The position numbers and the translations under genes were made by a program. Under the pieces are notes generated by a model. It was not told the origin of the DNA. It searched no databases and saw only the letters and a program-made list of their open reading frames with translations. A DNA stretch of 47,093 nt from Candidatus Accumulibacter aalborgensis (GTDB taxonomy: Bacteria > Pseudomonadota > Gammaproteobacteria > Burkholderiales > Rhodocyclaceae): positions 1 to 47,093 of the forward strand of contig NZ_FLQX01000139.1 of assembly GCF_900089955.1 (NCBI RefSeq). The letters are read 5' to 3'. Below, in pieces: positions 23,672 through 32,993 of this stretch (the first letter of the stretch is position 1; every line of letters begins with the position of its first letter).

Positions 23672-26476
23672 GTGAATTCGAGTCTTCTGCTTGCGGCCAT
23701 CCCGGCCACCGCTTTTGCCACCTTCAGCCTGCCCCTGCTGGTGCAGCGCTGCGGGCGCGCGGCGGCGACGCTGGCAGCAGCAACGGTCATGGCCACTTGC
23801 CTGGCGTTGCTGCTGCCGCTGGCCCCGGCCGCCTTCGCCGGTCATAGCGAAGTCGCGCGGCTGGCCTGGTTGCCGGGCTATGGACTCGATCTGAGCCTGC
23901 GCCTCGACGGTCTCGGGCTGCTCTTCTGCCTGTTGATTCTCGGCATCGGCCTGCTGGTCGTTCTCTACGCCTTCTACTATCTGCCGACCAGCGATCGTCT
24001 CGGGCGCTTCTATTCGATCCTGCTGCTCTTCATGGCCGCGATGCTCGGCATCGTGCTTTCCGAAAACCTGCTCCTGCTGCTGATTTTCTGGGAACTTACC
24101 AGCGTGTCGTCGTTCCTGCTCGTCGCCTACCGGAGCGACAAGTACGAGTCGCGCATCGGCGCCCGCATGGCGCTGGCGGTCACTGGCGGTGGCGGCCTGG
24201 CGCTGTTCGCCGGCATCGTCCTGCTCGGCCACATCGCCGGCAGCTTCGAGCTGACAGTGATCCTCGCTGCCGGCGAGCAGATCCGCGCACACGCGCTCTA
24301 CGCGCCAGCGCTGATCCTGATCCTGATCGGTGCCTTCACCAAGTCGGCGCAGTTTCCTTTCCACTTCTGGCTACCAAGCGCGATGGCGGCGCCGACGCCG
24401 GTGTCGGCGTATCTGCATTCGGCGACGATGGTCAAGGCCGGCGTCTTCCTGCTCGCGCGTCTGTACCCGGCGCTCGGCAGTAGCGACCTGTGGTTCTGGA
24501 TGGTCGGCGGCAGCGGCGCGATGACCCTCGTCTACGCCGCCGCAACGGCGCTTTTTCGCAATGACATCAAGGGGCTGCTGGCCTACTCGACGATCAGCCA
24601 TCTCGGTCTGATCACCCTCCTGTTCGGGCTCGACACGCCGCTGTCGGTGGTCGCCGGTATCTTTCACATCATCAACCACGCGATCTTCAAGGCCTCGCTG
24701 TTCATGGCCGCCGGGGTCATCGACCACGAATGCGGCACGCGCGACATGCGCCGCGTCAATGGCATGTTCCGTGTGATGCCGATCACCGCCACCCTGGCGA
24801 TCATTGCGGCTGGCTCGATGGCCGGCGTACCGCTGCTGAACGGCTTCCTGAGCAAGGAAATGTTCTTTGCCGAAACGATCAGCTACCCGCAGTTCGAACC
24901 CCTCGGCTGGGCCCTGCCGCTGTTTGCGACCATCGCCGGCATGCTCGCCGTCGCCTACTCGTCGCGCTTCATTCACGACGTTTTCTTCAATGGCGAGCCG
25001 ATCGACCTGCCGCGTCAGCCGCACGAGCCGCCGCGCTGGATGCGAGCGCCGATCGAACTACTGGTCCTGCTCTGCCTGCTGGTCGGCATTTTTCCGGGAT
25101 GGACCGTCGGCCCGCTGCTCGCTGCCGCCGCTGGTGCCACGCTGCAGGCGCCGCTGCCGGACTTTCATCTGGCGCTCTGGCACGGCTTCAACAAGCCTTT
25201 GCTGATGAGCACGCTGGCGCTGGCCGGCGGCGTACTGATCTATGCCCTGCGTCGCCCTCTTTTCGCCTGGCAGGCGCACTTGCCGCCGCTGCACCCGCGC
25301 ACGGCCTTCGAGCGTTTCTATCGCGCCCTCGCCGCGGGCGCGCGCCGCACGCTGGCCGTGCTGGACAACGGCTCGCTGCAACGCTACAGCGCCCTGCTGG
25401 TCAGCTTCATCGTGCTGCTCGGCGGCTGGGCTTTTGTTTCGGGACCGAGCGCCGACGTCCGCTTGCCCGGTCAACCAGCCGACGAGGCAGCGGTCGGCGC
25501 GCTGCTCGTTCTGCTGCTCGGCGCGCTGGGAGCCACCGCGCTGTACCGGGAACGGCTGCTGGCAGTGATTCTGGTCAGCGTCGTCGGCCTGGTCGTAACG
25601 CTGATCTTCATTCGCCTGTCGGCCCCCGACCTGGCGCTGACCCAGCTCGCCGTCGAAATGGGGACGATCATTCTGCTGCTCCTGGTGCTCTACTATCTGC
25701 CGCCGCGCAGCGCGCCCAGGAGCAGTGCCCGCCGACTGAGCCGCGACCTGCTGCTGGCGCTGCTCGCCGGTGGCGGCCTCGGTCTGGTCACCCTGCAGAT
25801 GCTCGCGTCGCCGTTCGAGACGATGTCGGGATTCTATCTGCAGCAATCGCTTCCCGGCGGCGGCGGCGCCAACGTCGTCAATGTGATCCTGGTCGATTTT
25901 CGTGGTTTCGATACTCTCGGCGAAATCACCGTACTGGCGATGGTCGGCCTCGCCGCGCACGCACTGCTCGACCGCCTGGTCCTGCTGGCACCGCAGCACG
26001 ACGCTGACGGCCGGCCCTGGGCCGCGGAAGCACACCCGCTTTTCCTGTCGATGCTGATGCGCCCCTTGCTACCCCTGTCGCTGACCGTATCGGTCTACCT
26101 CTTCCTGCGCGGGCATAACGTCCCGGGTGGCGGTTTCGTCGCCGGCCTGATCACCAGTGTCGCGCTGGTCATGCAGTATCTGGCCAACGGCATCGCCTTC
26201 GCACAGCCGCGAATGCCACGCCACGCGGTCAGGCTACTGGCCCTGGGGCTCTTTCTGGCAGCCGGCATCGGGCTGACGAGCTGGCTGTTTGGTCGCCCGT
26301 TCCTGACCAGCGCCCATGGTCATGTGCAGTTGCCGCTGATCGGTGACCTCGAACTCGCTTCGGCGATGGTCTTCGATCTCGGCGTCTACGTCGTCGTGGT
26401 GACGGTGGTACTGACCGTCCTCGCGGGACTCGGCAGTTTGTCGCTGCGTGCCCGCAGCCAGATTGAGGAAGTCTGA
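23672..26476 (+). CDS. mnhA: Mrp/Mnh Na+/H+ antiporter subunit A, fused to B
   Basis: Large membrane subunit (934 aa from the GTG at 23672) of the multi-subunit cation/proton antiporter. The N-terminal two thirds are NuoL-like (LIFWELTSVSSFLLVAYR, then AQFPFHFWLPSAMAAPTPVS and LLAYSTISHLGLIT). It then has a DUF4040-like segment (LTQLAVEMGTIILLLLVLYY) and an MnhB domain at the C-terminus (GHNVPGGGFVAGLI). This A-B fusion defines group 2 Mrp operons. The longer frame to 23543 is unlikely: residues before the GTG are not membrane-like, and GAGG precedes the GTG. The stop overlaps mnhC as TGATG. Confidence 0.92.
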   Translation: MNSSLLLAAIPATAFATFSLPLLVQRCGRAAATLAAATVMATCLALLLPLAPAAFAGHSEVARLAWLPGYGLDLSLRLDGLGLLFCLLILGIGLLVVLYAFYYLPTSDRLGRFYSILLLFMAAMLGIVLSENLLLLLIFWELTSVSSFLLVAYRSDKYESRIGARMALAVTGGGGLALFAGIVLLGHIAGSFELTVILAAGEQIRAHALYAPALILILIGAFTKSAQFPFHFWLPSAMAAPTPVSAYLHSATMVKAGVFLLARLYPALGSSDLWFWMVGGSGAMTLVYAAATALFRNDIKGLLAYSTISHLGLITLLFGLDTPLSVVAGIFHIINHAIFKASLFMAAGVIDHECGTRDMRRVNGMFRVMPITATLAIIAAGSMAGVPLLNGFLSKEMFFAETISYPQFEPLGWALPLFATIAGMLAVAYSSRFIHDVFFNGEPIDLPRQPHEPPRWMRAPIELLVLLCLLVGIFPGWTVGPLLAAAAGATLQAPLPDFHLALWHGFNKPLLMSTLALAGGVLIYALRRPLFAWQAHLPPLHPRTAFERFYRALAAGARRTLAVLDNGSLQRYSALLVSFIVLLGGWAFVSGPSADVRLPGQPADEAAVGALLVLLLGALGATALYRERLLAVILVSVVGLVVTLIFIRLSAPDLALTQLAVEMGTIILLLLVLYYLPPRSAPRSSARRLSRDLLLALLAGGGLGLVTLQMLASPFETMSGFYLQQSLPGGGGANVVNVILVDFRGFDTLGEITVLAMVGLAAHALLDRLVLLAPQHDADGRPWAAEAHPLFLSMLMRPLLPLSLTVSVYLFLRGHNVPGGGFVAGLITSVALVMQYLANGIAFAQPRMPRHAVRLLALGLFLAAGIGLTSWLFGRPFLTSAHGHVQLPLIGDLELASAMVFDLGVYVVVVTVVLTVLAGLGSLSLRARSQIEEV

Positions 26477-26829
26477 TGGAGGATCTGCTGGCCATCGCCG
26501 TCGCGGTGCTCACCGCCTGTGGTGTGTTCCTCATCCTGCGTGCCCGCACCTTCCCGGTACTGCTCGGCCTGACGCTGCTCTCGTATGCCGTCAATCTCTT
26601 TCTCTTTGCCAGCGGCCGCCTGCGGCTAGGCGCGCCGCCGCTGATCCGCGCCGGCGCCAGTTACACCGATCCCTTGCCGCAGGCACTGGTGCTGACGGCG
26701 ATCGTGATCGGTTTCGGAATGACCGCCTATCTGGCGATGCTGGCCTTGCGTGCGCTCGCCGAGTCGGGTAGTGATCACGTCGACACGGCCAAGGAGCGCT
26801 GCCAAGAGCGCTCGAAAGATCCGCGATGA
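26476..26829 (+). CDS. mnhC: Mrp antiporter subunit C
   Basis: NuoK-like membrane subunit of 117 residues with three helices. It contains LLGLTLLSYAVNLFLFASGR and DPLPQALVLTAIVIGFGMTA, the MnhC signature. The start overlaps the mnhA stop by one base, and the stop overlaps mnhD as ATGA. The charged tail (ERCQERSKDPR) is longer than usual. Confidence 0.95.
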   Translation: MEDLLAIAVAVLTACGVFLILRARTFPVLLGLTLLSYAVNLFLFASGRLRLGAPPLIRAGASYTDPLPQALVLTAIVIGFGMTAYLAMLALRALAESGSDHVDTAKERCQERSKDPR

Positions 26830-28352
26830 ACGCGCATGCGCCGATCCTGCCGATCCTCATCCCCTTTGCCGCCGCCCTGCTGCAAATGGCGACCGATCGA
26901 CTGGCTTTCCAGCGCATCGTCGGGCTGCTGACGACAGCGCTGCTGGTGGTCGTCACTGCCTGGCTGGTGCTGCTCGCCGACGACGGCGTGTTACGTGTCT
27001 ACGCACTCGGTGACTGGCCGGCACCTTTCGGCATCGTGCTGGTCGTCGATCGGCTGGCAGCGGGGATGACCCTGCTCACCGCCGTCCTCGGCTTCCTCGC
27101 ACTGCTTTATGCGAGCGCCGGCTTCGACGCGCGCGGACGGCATTTCCACCCGCTCTTCCAGTTCCAGTTGGTCGGCTTGAGTGGCGCTTTCCTGACCGGC
27201 GACCTGTTCAATCTGTTCGTCTTCTTCGAAGTGATGCTGCTCGCCTCGTACGCCTTGCTGGCGCACGGCGGCGGGCTGGCGAGGACGCGCGCAGGGATCA
27301 GCTACGTGGTGCTCAACCTGGTCGGGTCGGCGCTCTTCCTGATCGCCCTCGGGCTGCTCTACGGCACGCTCGGCACCTTGAACCTGGCTGATCTGGCGTC
27401 TCGCCTGCCGCTCGCCGGACACGACCAGGCACTGGCCCGACTGGCGTTCGCCCTGCTGATCGCCGTCTTCGTTCTCAAGGCCGGGCTATTGCCGCTGTCC
27501 TTCTGGCTGCCGCCTACCTACACCGCCGCCGGCGCGCCGGTCGCCGCGCTGTTCGCGATCATGACCAAGGTCGGCATCGTCGCCATCCTGCGCGTCCAGG
27601 CCATCGCCCTGACTCCAGCGATCCCCGATCTGCTCGACCGATGGCTGACCACGCTGGCGCTGGCCACCGTCGTCTTCGCGGCACTCGGCGTTCTCGCTGC
27701 GGCCCGGCTGCGGGCACTGGCTGCCTGGCTAGTCCTGTTGTCAGCGGCTACCCTGCTGATCACGCCAGCGCAAGCGAGTGCGCCAGTCGACGCAGCAGCG
27801 CTCTACTACCTCGTGCAATCGACGCTGGCCGGCGCTGCTTTCTTCCTCCTGGCCGGAGTCATCGCCGACCAGCGCGGTGGGGCCAGCGATTACTTCAAGG
27901 CCGGGCCACAGCCAGCGATCTGGGTGAAGATCGCCTTCCTGATCCTGGCGACAACGGTCGCCGGGCTGCCGCCTTTCTCGGGCTTCGTCGGCAAACTGAT
28001 GCTGCTGACGACGCTGCGTGCGGTCAGCTCCGGAACGGCGATCTGGGTGGCCATCTGGGTGGTCTTGCTGGCTTCGAGCTTCATCGTCATGATCGCGCTG
28101 GCCCGCGACGGTTGCCTGCTGATCTGGGAGCACGAGGCGCTGGCCGGACAGCCGCCGGCCGAGGGCATCGCCTGGCAGAGAGCAACGGCGACCCTGCTGC
28201 TCGTCGCCGCCGGCCCACTGCTGGCCCTGTTCGCCCGCCCGCTGGCCGATTACGCCGAACGCGCAGCGAACCAACTGCATACGCCTGGCGCTTACGTGGC
28301 CGGCGTTCTCGCGCCGACAGCGGCGAAGAACGGCGGCGAGGAGGCACGATGA
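26826..28352 (+). CDS. mnhD: Mrp antiporter subunit D
   Basis: NuoN/NuoM-like proton-translocating subunit of 508 residues with about 14 membrane helices. Key stretches are FNLFVFFEVMLLASYALLAH (conserved E), KAGLLPLSFWLPPTYTAAGA (conserved K in the proton path) and FLILATTVAGLPPFSGFVGK. ATGA overlaps with mnhC and mnhE show tight coupling of the operon. Confidence 0.95.
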   Translation: MNAHAPILPILIPFAAALLQMATDRLAFQRIVGLLTTALLVVVTAWLVLLADDGVLRVYALGDWPAPFGIVLVVDRLAAGMTLLTAVLGFLALLYASAGFDARGRHFHPLFQFQLVGLSGAFLTGDLFNLFVFFEVMLLASYALLAHGGGLARTRAGISYVVLNLVGSALFLIALGLLYGTLGTLNLADLASRLPLAGHDQALARLAFALLIAVFVLKAGLLPLSFWLPPTYTAAGAPVAALFAIMTKVGIVAILRVQAIALTPAIPDLLDRWLTTLALATVVFAALGVLAAARLRALAAWLVLLSAATLLITPAQASAPVDAAALYYLVQSTLAGAAFFLLAGVIADQRGGASDYFKAGPQPAIWVKIAFLILATTVAGLPPFSGFVGKLMLLTTLRAVSSGTAIWVAIWVVLLASSFIVMIALARDGCLLIWEHEALAGQPPAEGIAWQRATATLLLVAAGPLLALFARPLADYAERAANQLHTPGAYVAGVLAPTAAKNGGEEAR

Positions 28353-28840
28353 TGCGCAGGTTCTTCCCGCGCCCGCTCCTGTCGCTGACCGTTCTCTTGC
28401 TGTGGGTGGTGATCACCAATGCCGCCTCGCTCGGGCTGCTGTTGTTTGGCGGTCTATTGGCGCTCGCTGTGCCGCTGGTGACGAGGCCCTTCTGGCCGGA
28501 CCCGCCGCGCCTCGTCCGGCCCTGGCCGGCACTGCGCTTCCTCGGTATCTTCGCGCTCGACATCGTCACTGCCAACTGGCGGGTCGCGCGCCTGGTCATC
28601 GGGCCGCTGCACCGCCTGTCGCCGGCCTTCGTCGAGGTACCGCTCGATCTGCGCGACCCGTTTGTCGCCACCTTGCTGGCCAGCGTCGTGTCGCTGACCC
28701 CCGGCACGGTGTCTATCGACGTCGACCGGCAGCGCTGGATTCTACTGGTCCATGCCCTCGACGCGCCTGACCCGCAGGCACTGGTACGCGAGATCAAGGA
28801 TCGTTACGAAAAGCCGCTCAAGGAGATCTTCGCATGCTGA
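28349..28840 (+). CDS. mnhE: Mrp antiporter subunit E
   Basis: 163-residue membrane subunit starting MMRRFFPRPLLSLTVLLLWV. It has two or three helices and a cytoplasmic tail with LASVVSLTPGTVSIDVD, the MnhE hallmark. GAGGAGG lies just before the overlapping ATGATG starts. The 3' end carries the RBS AAGGAG and the start of mnhF. Confidence 0.94.
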   Translation: MMRRFFPRPLLSLTVLLLWVVITNAASLGLLLFGGLLALAVPLVTRPFWPDPPRLVRPWPALRFLGIFALDIVTANWRVARLVIGPLHRLSPAFVEVPLDLRDPFVATLLASVVSLTPGTVSIDVDRQRWILLVHALDAPDPQALVREIKDRYEKPLKEIFAC

Positions 28841-29109
28841 ATGTGAATACTGCCGTCGAGATCGCCTTCGTCCTCATCGGCGCGGCGCTGGCGCTCAACG
28901 TCTATCGACTGCTACGCGGCCCGGACACTACCGACCGCATTCTGGCGCTCGACACGCTGGGCATCAATGCCATTGCGCTGCTCGTGCTGTTCGGCATCAG
29001 CACTGCCAGCACCGCTTATTTCGAGGCCGCGCTGCTGCTTGCGTTGCTCGGCTTCGTCGGCACCGTCGCGCTGTGCAAGTTTCTCTTGCGCGGAGACATC
29101 ATCGAATGA
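28834..29109 (+). CDS. mnhF: Mrp antiporter subunit F
   Basis: 91-residue, three-helix subunit with YRLLRGPDTTDRILALDTLG, the MnhF signature, and LLLALLGFVGTVALCKFLLR. It overlaps mnhE by 7 bp and mnhG by ATGA (29106-29109). Confidence 0.95.
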   Translation: MLNVNTAVEIAFVLIGAALALNVYRLLRGPDTTDRILALDTLGINAIALLVLFGISTASTAYFEAALLLALLGFVGTVALCKFLLRGDIIE

Positions 29110-29486
29110 GCACGATGAGTACGGCCACCGAATATGCTGTCGCCGCGCTGATTGTCCTCGGCGCGCTGTTCGTCCTGCTCGGCTCGATCGGCCTGGCGCG
29201 CCTGCCCGATTTCCTGACCCGCCTGCACGGACCAACCAAGGCGACGACGCTCGGTGTCGGCGCGCTGCTACTCGCTTCGGCGATCTTCTTCTCGACCCGG
29301 CCTGACAGGGGGGTGAGCCTGCACGAACTGGCGATCCTCTTCTTCCTGTTCATCACCGCGCCAGTAACGGCGCACCTGCTCGCCAAAGCAGCACTGCACC
29401 GGCAGGCAAAGGCGCGTGACGGCGAGCAGCGCACGACCGCGGACCGCGAAAAGGCCCGTTCAGCTCCTGAAAGTCCGTTGGGGTGA
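29106..29486 (+). CDS. mnhG: Mrp antiporter subunit G
   Basis: 126-residue subunit with GSIGLARLPDFLTRLHGPTK, the MnhG signature, and three helices. The last codons and the stop (TTG GGG TGA) lie inside the left arm of a 137-bp inverted-repeat element, so the C-terminal tail (about residues 105-126) may have been altered by that insertion. Last gene of mnhAB-C-D-E-F-G. Confidence 0.92.
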   Translation: MSTMSTATEYAVAALIVLGALFVLLGSIGLARLPDFLTRLHGPTKATTLGVGALLLASAIFFSTRPDRGVSLHELAILFFLFITAPVTAHLLAKAALHRQAKARDGEQRTTADREKARSAPESPLG

Positions 29487-29613
29487 GCTGGCGAACGCCA
29501 ACACGGTGCCAATCTTCGCTCGATGCGCCATAAGCGCACTGGTCAACAGAGCATCGCCGGTTTATGGCGAGCGCGAGCTGGTGGGTTGTTGGGGTTCGCC
29601 AGCTCACCCCAAC
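29477..29613. repeat. 137-bp inverted-repeat element ending mnhG
   Basis: Arms 29477-29502 and 29588-29613 are reverse complements at 25 of 26 positions, each beginning GTTGGGGT on its own strand. A second, inner inverted repeat (CCATAA/TTATGG with flanking CGCTCG) lets the whole element fold into one long hairpin. No target duplication or internal gene was seen. It may be a MITE or a REP-type unit that also acts as a bidirectional terminator. Confidence 0.75.
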
Positions 29614-29734
29614 CTCGCTGCCTCCGGCAGAATAACCAAAGTGAGAAGCACTGCTTGACCGAGGTACATACACCGACGATACTGCTTGGGCATGTTCTGG
29701 TATTGCCCTTGATTCTCACTGGAGGACTCACCTA

Positions 29735-30180
29735 ATGTACAAGCCGCTCACTTTTGCTTTCTTTGTGGCGCTGATTCCCGCTTTTGCGCTGGCGCAGCCA
29801 CCCGCCGAAAAAAAGGCTGACATCGAGATCCGGGACTACAAGGGGAACACCTCCCCCACCGAGAAGGTCGAGGCACTCAGGCTCACGGGCAATGCCAAGG
29901 CAGGCCAGGCGGAATACGAAGAGTACTGTGCAGCCTGCCATCTGCCGATGGGAAGTGGAAATCCCGATGGCAGTATCTGTTGCGTCAGATGACTGAAATC
30001 CGTGCTGCAAAGCGACGCGATGTCCCACCGGAAATGTTCAGGGTCATCACGAAATACGACGATGCTCAGTTGGTTGCCATCGCTGCCTATCAGGCGAGTC
30101 TGACGACCCCGAAGTCAATGCTGATGCAGAGCGGTTCGATGTGCAAGACGGCCTCTGCGAAGGGCGGCAAGATGAAGTAG
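29735..30180 (+). pseudogene. Broken class I c-type cytochrome
   Basis: The first frame (29735-29992) encodes a signal peptide (MYKPLTFAFFVALIPAFALA) and haem site CAACH, then PMGSGNPDGSI, and then shifts and stops within 4 codons. The rest of the cytochrome domain (LLRQMTEIRAAKRRDVPPEM, then VAIAAYQASL) continues in another frame to 30180. Compared with family members, a stretch of roughly 10 residues with the usual IAGQH-type motif is missing at the join, so a short deletion caused the frameshift. A GGAGG RBS is intact. A sequencing or assembly error is possible. Confidence 0.8.
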
Positions 30181-30254
30181 TGTGATTTTGGCCGCAGCGG
30201 ACACCGCGTGTACGCTGGCGGAACAAGAAAGTCAAGCACAGGGAGCAGCGACCG

Positions 30255-31694
30255 ATGGCTGAAGAAGGTCAGTTTTTTCGCCCCGTAAAGGACTTCTGCC
30301 AGCGCACGGTGGTCACCTGCGGACCCGATGACGCGCTCGTCGACGTGGTCAGGATCATGCGCGAGAAGAACATTTCGAGCGTCGTGGTTTGCGCAAACAA
30401 GCTGCCGGTGGGCATCATGACCGACCGCGATCTGCGTAACAAGGTAGTCGCTTCCGGCGCCGACCCCTCGACTCTCACGGTCAGGGCGATCATGAATAGC
30501 CCGCTGTCGGTGATTGGCGAGAGCGATCTGCTCTACGAAGCGCTGTACCGGATGTCGCGCCAGAACATCCATCGTCTGGCGGTGGTCGATGGCAAGGGAA
30601 AACTGTCGGGTATCATCACCGACAGCGACATCATCCGCCTGCAGTCGCACTCGCCACAGCAACTGGTGCTCGACATCGAGAGGACCAGCGATCTCGGCGA
30701 ACTGAAAGCGGTGTACTCGCGAATCCAGAGCCTGGTCCTGCATCTCAGCGGTAGCGGCACGCGCACGCGCGACGTGGTGCGCATGATTGCCCACCTCAAC
30801 GACCAGATCCTGCTACGTCTGATTACGCTGCTGCGCGAGGACCGTTTTGCCGATTTGCCGGAGCGCTTCGCCGTGGTGGTTCTCGGCAGCGAAGGACGGG
30901 GCGAGCAGACGCTGCTCACCGATCAGGACAATGCCATCGTCTATGGCGACGAACTCGGAGCCGACGAGATTAGGCAGATCGAAGAGTTCTCGCAGGTCTT
31001 GATCGGCTCCTTGATCACCATCGGCATCCCCCCCTGCCCTGGCGGAATCATGGCCAACAAGGAGGAGTGGCGGCGAAGTCTGGGCACATGGAGAGAGCAG
31101 CTCGACCGCTGGCTACAGGCACCGACGCCGAACAACGTCCTCAGTTGCGGAACGTTTGTCGACATTCGGACGATCTACGGCGACCCGTGTTTCGAGCACG
31201 AACTGAAAGCGCAAGTGTACAAGTACGTACAGCGGGACAAGCTGTTCCTGATGCGCATGGTCGAGAATACGCTGCGCTTCGCGCCCCCGATCGGCTGGTT
31301 CGGCAAGATCAAGGGTGAGAAGGACGGTGACCATTCCGGTATGCTGGAGATCAAGAAAGCAGGAATCTTTGCCATTTCCGAGGGCGTCAAGGCGCTGGCC
31401 ATTCAGGCCGGCAAGCTCAAGGGGAGCACCCACCAGCGCCTCGAAGCGCTGGTCAAGGACAAGGTGCTGAGCAAGAAAATCGCCGATAACATCGCCGAGA
31501 GCTTCGACTTTCTCGTTCTGATGCGCCTGCGCGGGCAGGTGGAGGCGGTTCGCGAAGGGCGCAAGCCGGACAACTACGTCGCGCTCGAACGCCTGAACAT
31601 GATGGAGCTGGGCCGGCTGCAGATCGCCCTCAAGGGCGTCGAGAAATTCCAGGAGTTCATCAAGGGCCACTTCAATCTGCATCTGCTCAGATAG
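30255..31694 (+). CDS. CBS-pair/DUF294 putative nucleotidyltransferase
   Basis: 479-residue cytoplasmic protein. Two CBS domains (about 10-65 and 75-130: GIMTDRDLRNKVV and GIITDSDIIRLQ) likely bind an adenine nucleotide. A DUF294 nucleotidyltransferase-like domain follows, with GSEGRGEQTLLTDQDNAIVY at 211-230, then the DUF294 C-terminal domain (GEKDGDHSGMLEIKKAGIFA). Related proteins are GlnD-like in the catalytic motif; the target is unknown. No cyclic-nucleotide domain is present at the N-terminus, unlike some relatives. It stands alone. Confidence 0.88.
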   Translation: MAEEGQFFRPVKDFCQRTVVTCGPDDALVDVVRIMREKNISSVVVCANKLPVGIMTDRDLRNKVVASGADPSTLTVRAIMNSPLSVIGESDLLYEALYRMSRQNIHRLAVVDGKGKLSGIITDSDIIRLQSHSPQQLVLDIERTSDLGELKAVYSRIQSLVLHLSGSGTRTRDVVRMIAHLNDQILLRLITLLREDRFADLPERFAVVVLGSEGRGEQTLLTDQDNAIVYGDELGADEIRQIEEFSQVLIGSLITIGIPPCPGGIMANKEEWRRSLGTWREQLDRWLQAPTPNNVLSCGTFVDIRTIYGDPCFEHELKAQVYKYVQRDKLFLMRMVENTLRFAPPIGWFGKIKGEKDGDHSGMLEIKKAGIFAISEGVKALAIQAGKLKGSTHQRLEALVKDKVLSKKIADNIAESFDFLVLMRLRGQVEAVREGRKPDNYVALERLNMMELGRLQIALKGVEKFQEFIKGHFNLHLLR

Positions 31695-31807
31695 CCGAAG
31701 CAGCGTCGGCGTTCAACGGGGGGACCCGCTGAGCCGCCGTCGCAAGGAGCAGAACCGCGCACGACCCCGGCGTCAGGGCCGGCCAGGTTCCAGCCGCTCA
31801 AATCCGG

Positions 31808-32083
31808 TCAATACGCGGTGGCTTCCGCGTCGTCATCCTTCTTGACCCCTGGCTTCCGACCTCGCGACGGAGTCGGCAGGTCGCAGGACAGCCGACAACT
31901 GATTCCCTCGATTTTCCGGCCCTCGATGAAACGCGTCACCTTGCAACAAATCACATCGCCCGCCGCCGCGAGCCGCGCAACCTCATCGCGAAGCTCGGCG
32001 AGTGGAATGTTGAGCGCCTCGGCCATATCGACGTCAAGCTGCTCTGCATTGGCCCTCAGGTAACCAAGAATCGTTTCGCTCAT
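31808..32083 (-). CDS. Small winged-helix-like protein
   Basis: 91-residue product starting MSETILGYLRANAEQLDVDM, with a helix-turn-helix pattern (ALNIPLAELRDEVARLAAAG) followed by a basic wing (VTRFIEGRKIEGISC). The tail is charged (GRKPGVKKDDDAEA). A longer frame to 32302 has no RBS and an atypical composition. Four cysteines (VICCK, SCRLSC) could bind a metal. Probable DNA-binding regulator; target unknown. Confidence 0.65.
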   Translation of the reverse strand: MSETILGYLRANAEQLDVDMAEALNIPLAELRDEVARLAAAGDVICCKVTRFIEGRKIEGISCRLSCDLPTPSRGRKPGVKKDDDAEATAY

Positions 32084-32266
32084 CTGACTACTCCCAAAAA
32101 TGCCTTCGCCAATCCGAAAACCAGCATAGTGTGCGCCGCAGAACCCGTTCTGGCAATTGCCAGTCTTTCTCGGCGCAACAATCAGGGTTGCGCAATGACG
32201 GCTGGTCATCGTGGCTCGGCGCCGACCAGTCAGGGAAGGTCGCTCGCTGCCGCCGCCATCAGACGC

Positions 32267-32291
32267 AAAAACCCGATGCCTTGGCATCGGG
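32267..32291 (-). terminator. Rho-independent terminator of the phasin gene
   Basis: On the minus strand CCCGATGCC-AA-GGCATCGGG is followed by TTTTTG. It lies about 45 bp beyond the phasin stop codon. Confidence 0.88.
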
Positions 32292-32336
32292 TCGAACTGC
32301 AACTACGCGCGCTGACAAGCCGCGACCGCGGCAGCG

Positions 32337-32873
32337 TCAGGCCGGCTTGGCGAGCAGCTTGACCGCCGACTCGCCGGCCGCCGTCGCACTTGCCTGAGCG
32401 CTGTCCGCCACCTGCCTGCCGACCTCACTCGCCTGACCATAGACCTGCTTGGCCGCGGCCATCAGCGACTTCGCTGTCGCGGCGGCAAAGCCGACAGCCG
32501 GCGGCAGATTCTGGCGACCGTCATTGATCGCCGCGAAGAGGTCGCCACCAACCTGGCGAAGGTGGCCTTCGAAGACCTGGACGACCGCACTCGATGACTC
32601 GTTGCAGATCTTGTAGGCACGACGCGAGTAGGCCATCGACTGGTCAAGTGCAGCCATGGCCATCGGCTTTTGCAGCGCCTTCAGACCGGCCAGATCCCTC
32701 ACCTCCGACAGCGCGGCGAAGTTCTCGGCGCCGCGCTCGGCGAAAGCACGTGCCGTCTGAAGATTCAAGGTGGCCAGCGCGCCGATTCCCGTCAGCGAAG
32801 TGTTGATGATGGTATTCAGGGCTTCCAGACCCGCCTTGTTGGTACTGGTAAATTTCTCTGCTACGTTGTACAC
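32337..32873 (-). CDS. phaP: Phasin (PHB granule-associated protein)
   Basis: 178-residue phasin that coats polyhydroxybutyrate granules. Phasin_2-type features are FTSTNKAGLEALNTIINTSL near the start, LQTARAFAERGAENFAAL in the middle, and an alanine-rich amphipathic C-terminus. The start is taken as GTG at 32873 because AAGGAG lies seven bases upstream; the longer frame (11 more codons) has no RBS. A strong sigma70 promoter (32959-32986) is flanked by two matching palindromic sites, and a rho-independent terminator follows the gene. This pattern suggests PhaR-type repression relieved when polymer is present. Its promoter runs opposite to a decayed haemoglobin gene. Confidence 0.92.
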   Translation of the reverse strand: MYNVAEKFTSTNKAGLEALNTIINTSLTGIGALATLNLQTARAFAERGAENFAALSEVRDLAGLKALQKPMAMAALDQSMAYSRRAYKICNESSSAVVQVFEGHLRQVGGDLFAAINDGRQNLPPAVGFAAATAKSLMAAAKQVYGQASEVGRQVADSAQASATAAGESAVKLLAKPA

Positions 32874-32935
32874 GGTACTCTCCTTGAGATTGCAAACTTT
32901 TTGCACCTTGCTCAGGCGAACCCGCCAGAGTCAAA

Positions 32936-32952
32936 TTGCTGCGACGCAACAA
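32936..32952 (-). promoter_or_regulatory. Operator 1 of the phasin gene (putative PhaR site)
   Basis: TTGTTGCGTCGCAGCAA on the minus strand, a near-palindrome just downstream of the -10 element, so a bound repressor would cover the transcription start. It shares TGTTGCGnCGCAGCA with operator 2. PhaR assignment is inferred from gene context. Confidence 0.55.
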
Positions 32953-32958
32953 GGATGT

Positions 32959-32986
32959 ATTGTATCAATCCAAAAGGAGTTGTCAA
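32959..32986 (-). promoter_or_regulatory. Sigma70 promoter of the phasin gene
   Basis: TTGACA (32986-32981), 16 bp, TACAAT (32964-32959) on the minus strand: a perfect -35 and a 5/6 -10. The leader would be about 80 nt. Confidence 0.8.
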
Positions 32987-32993
32987 CACTTTA

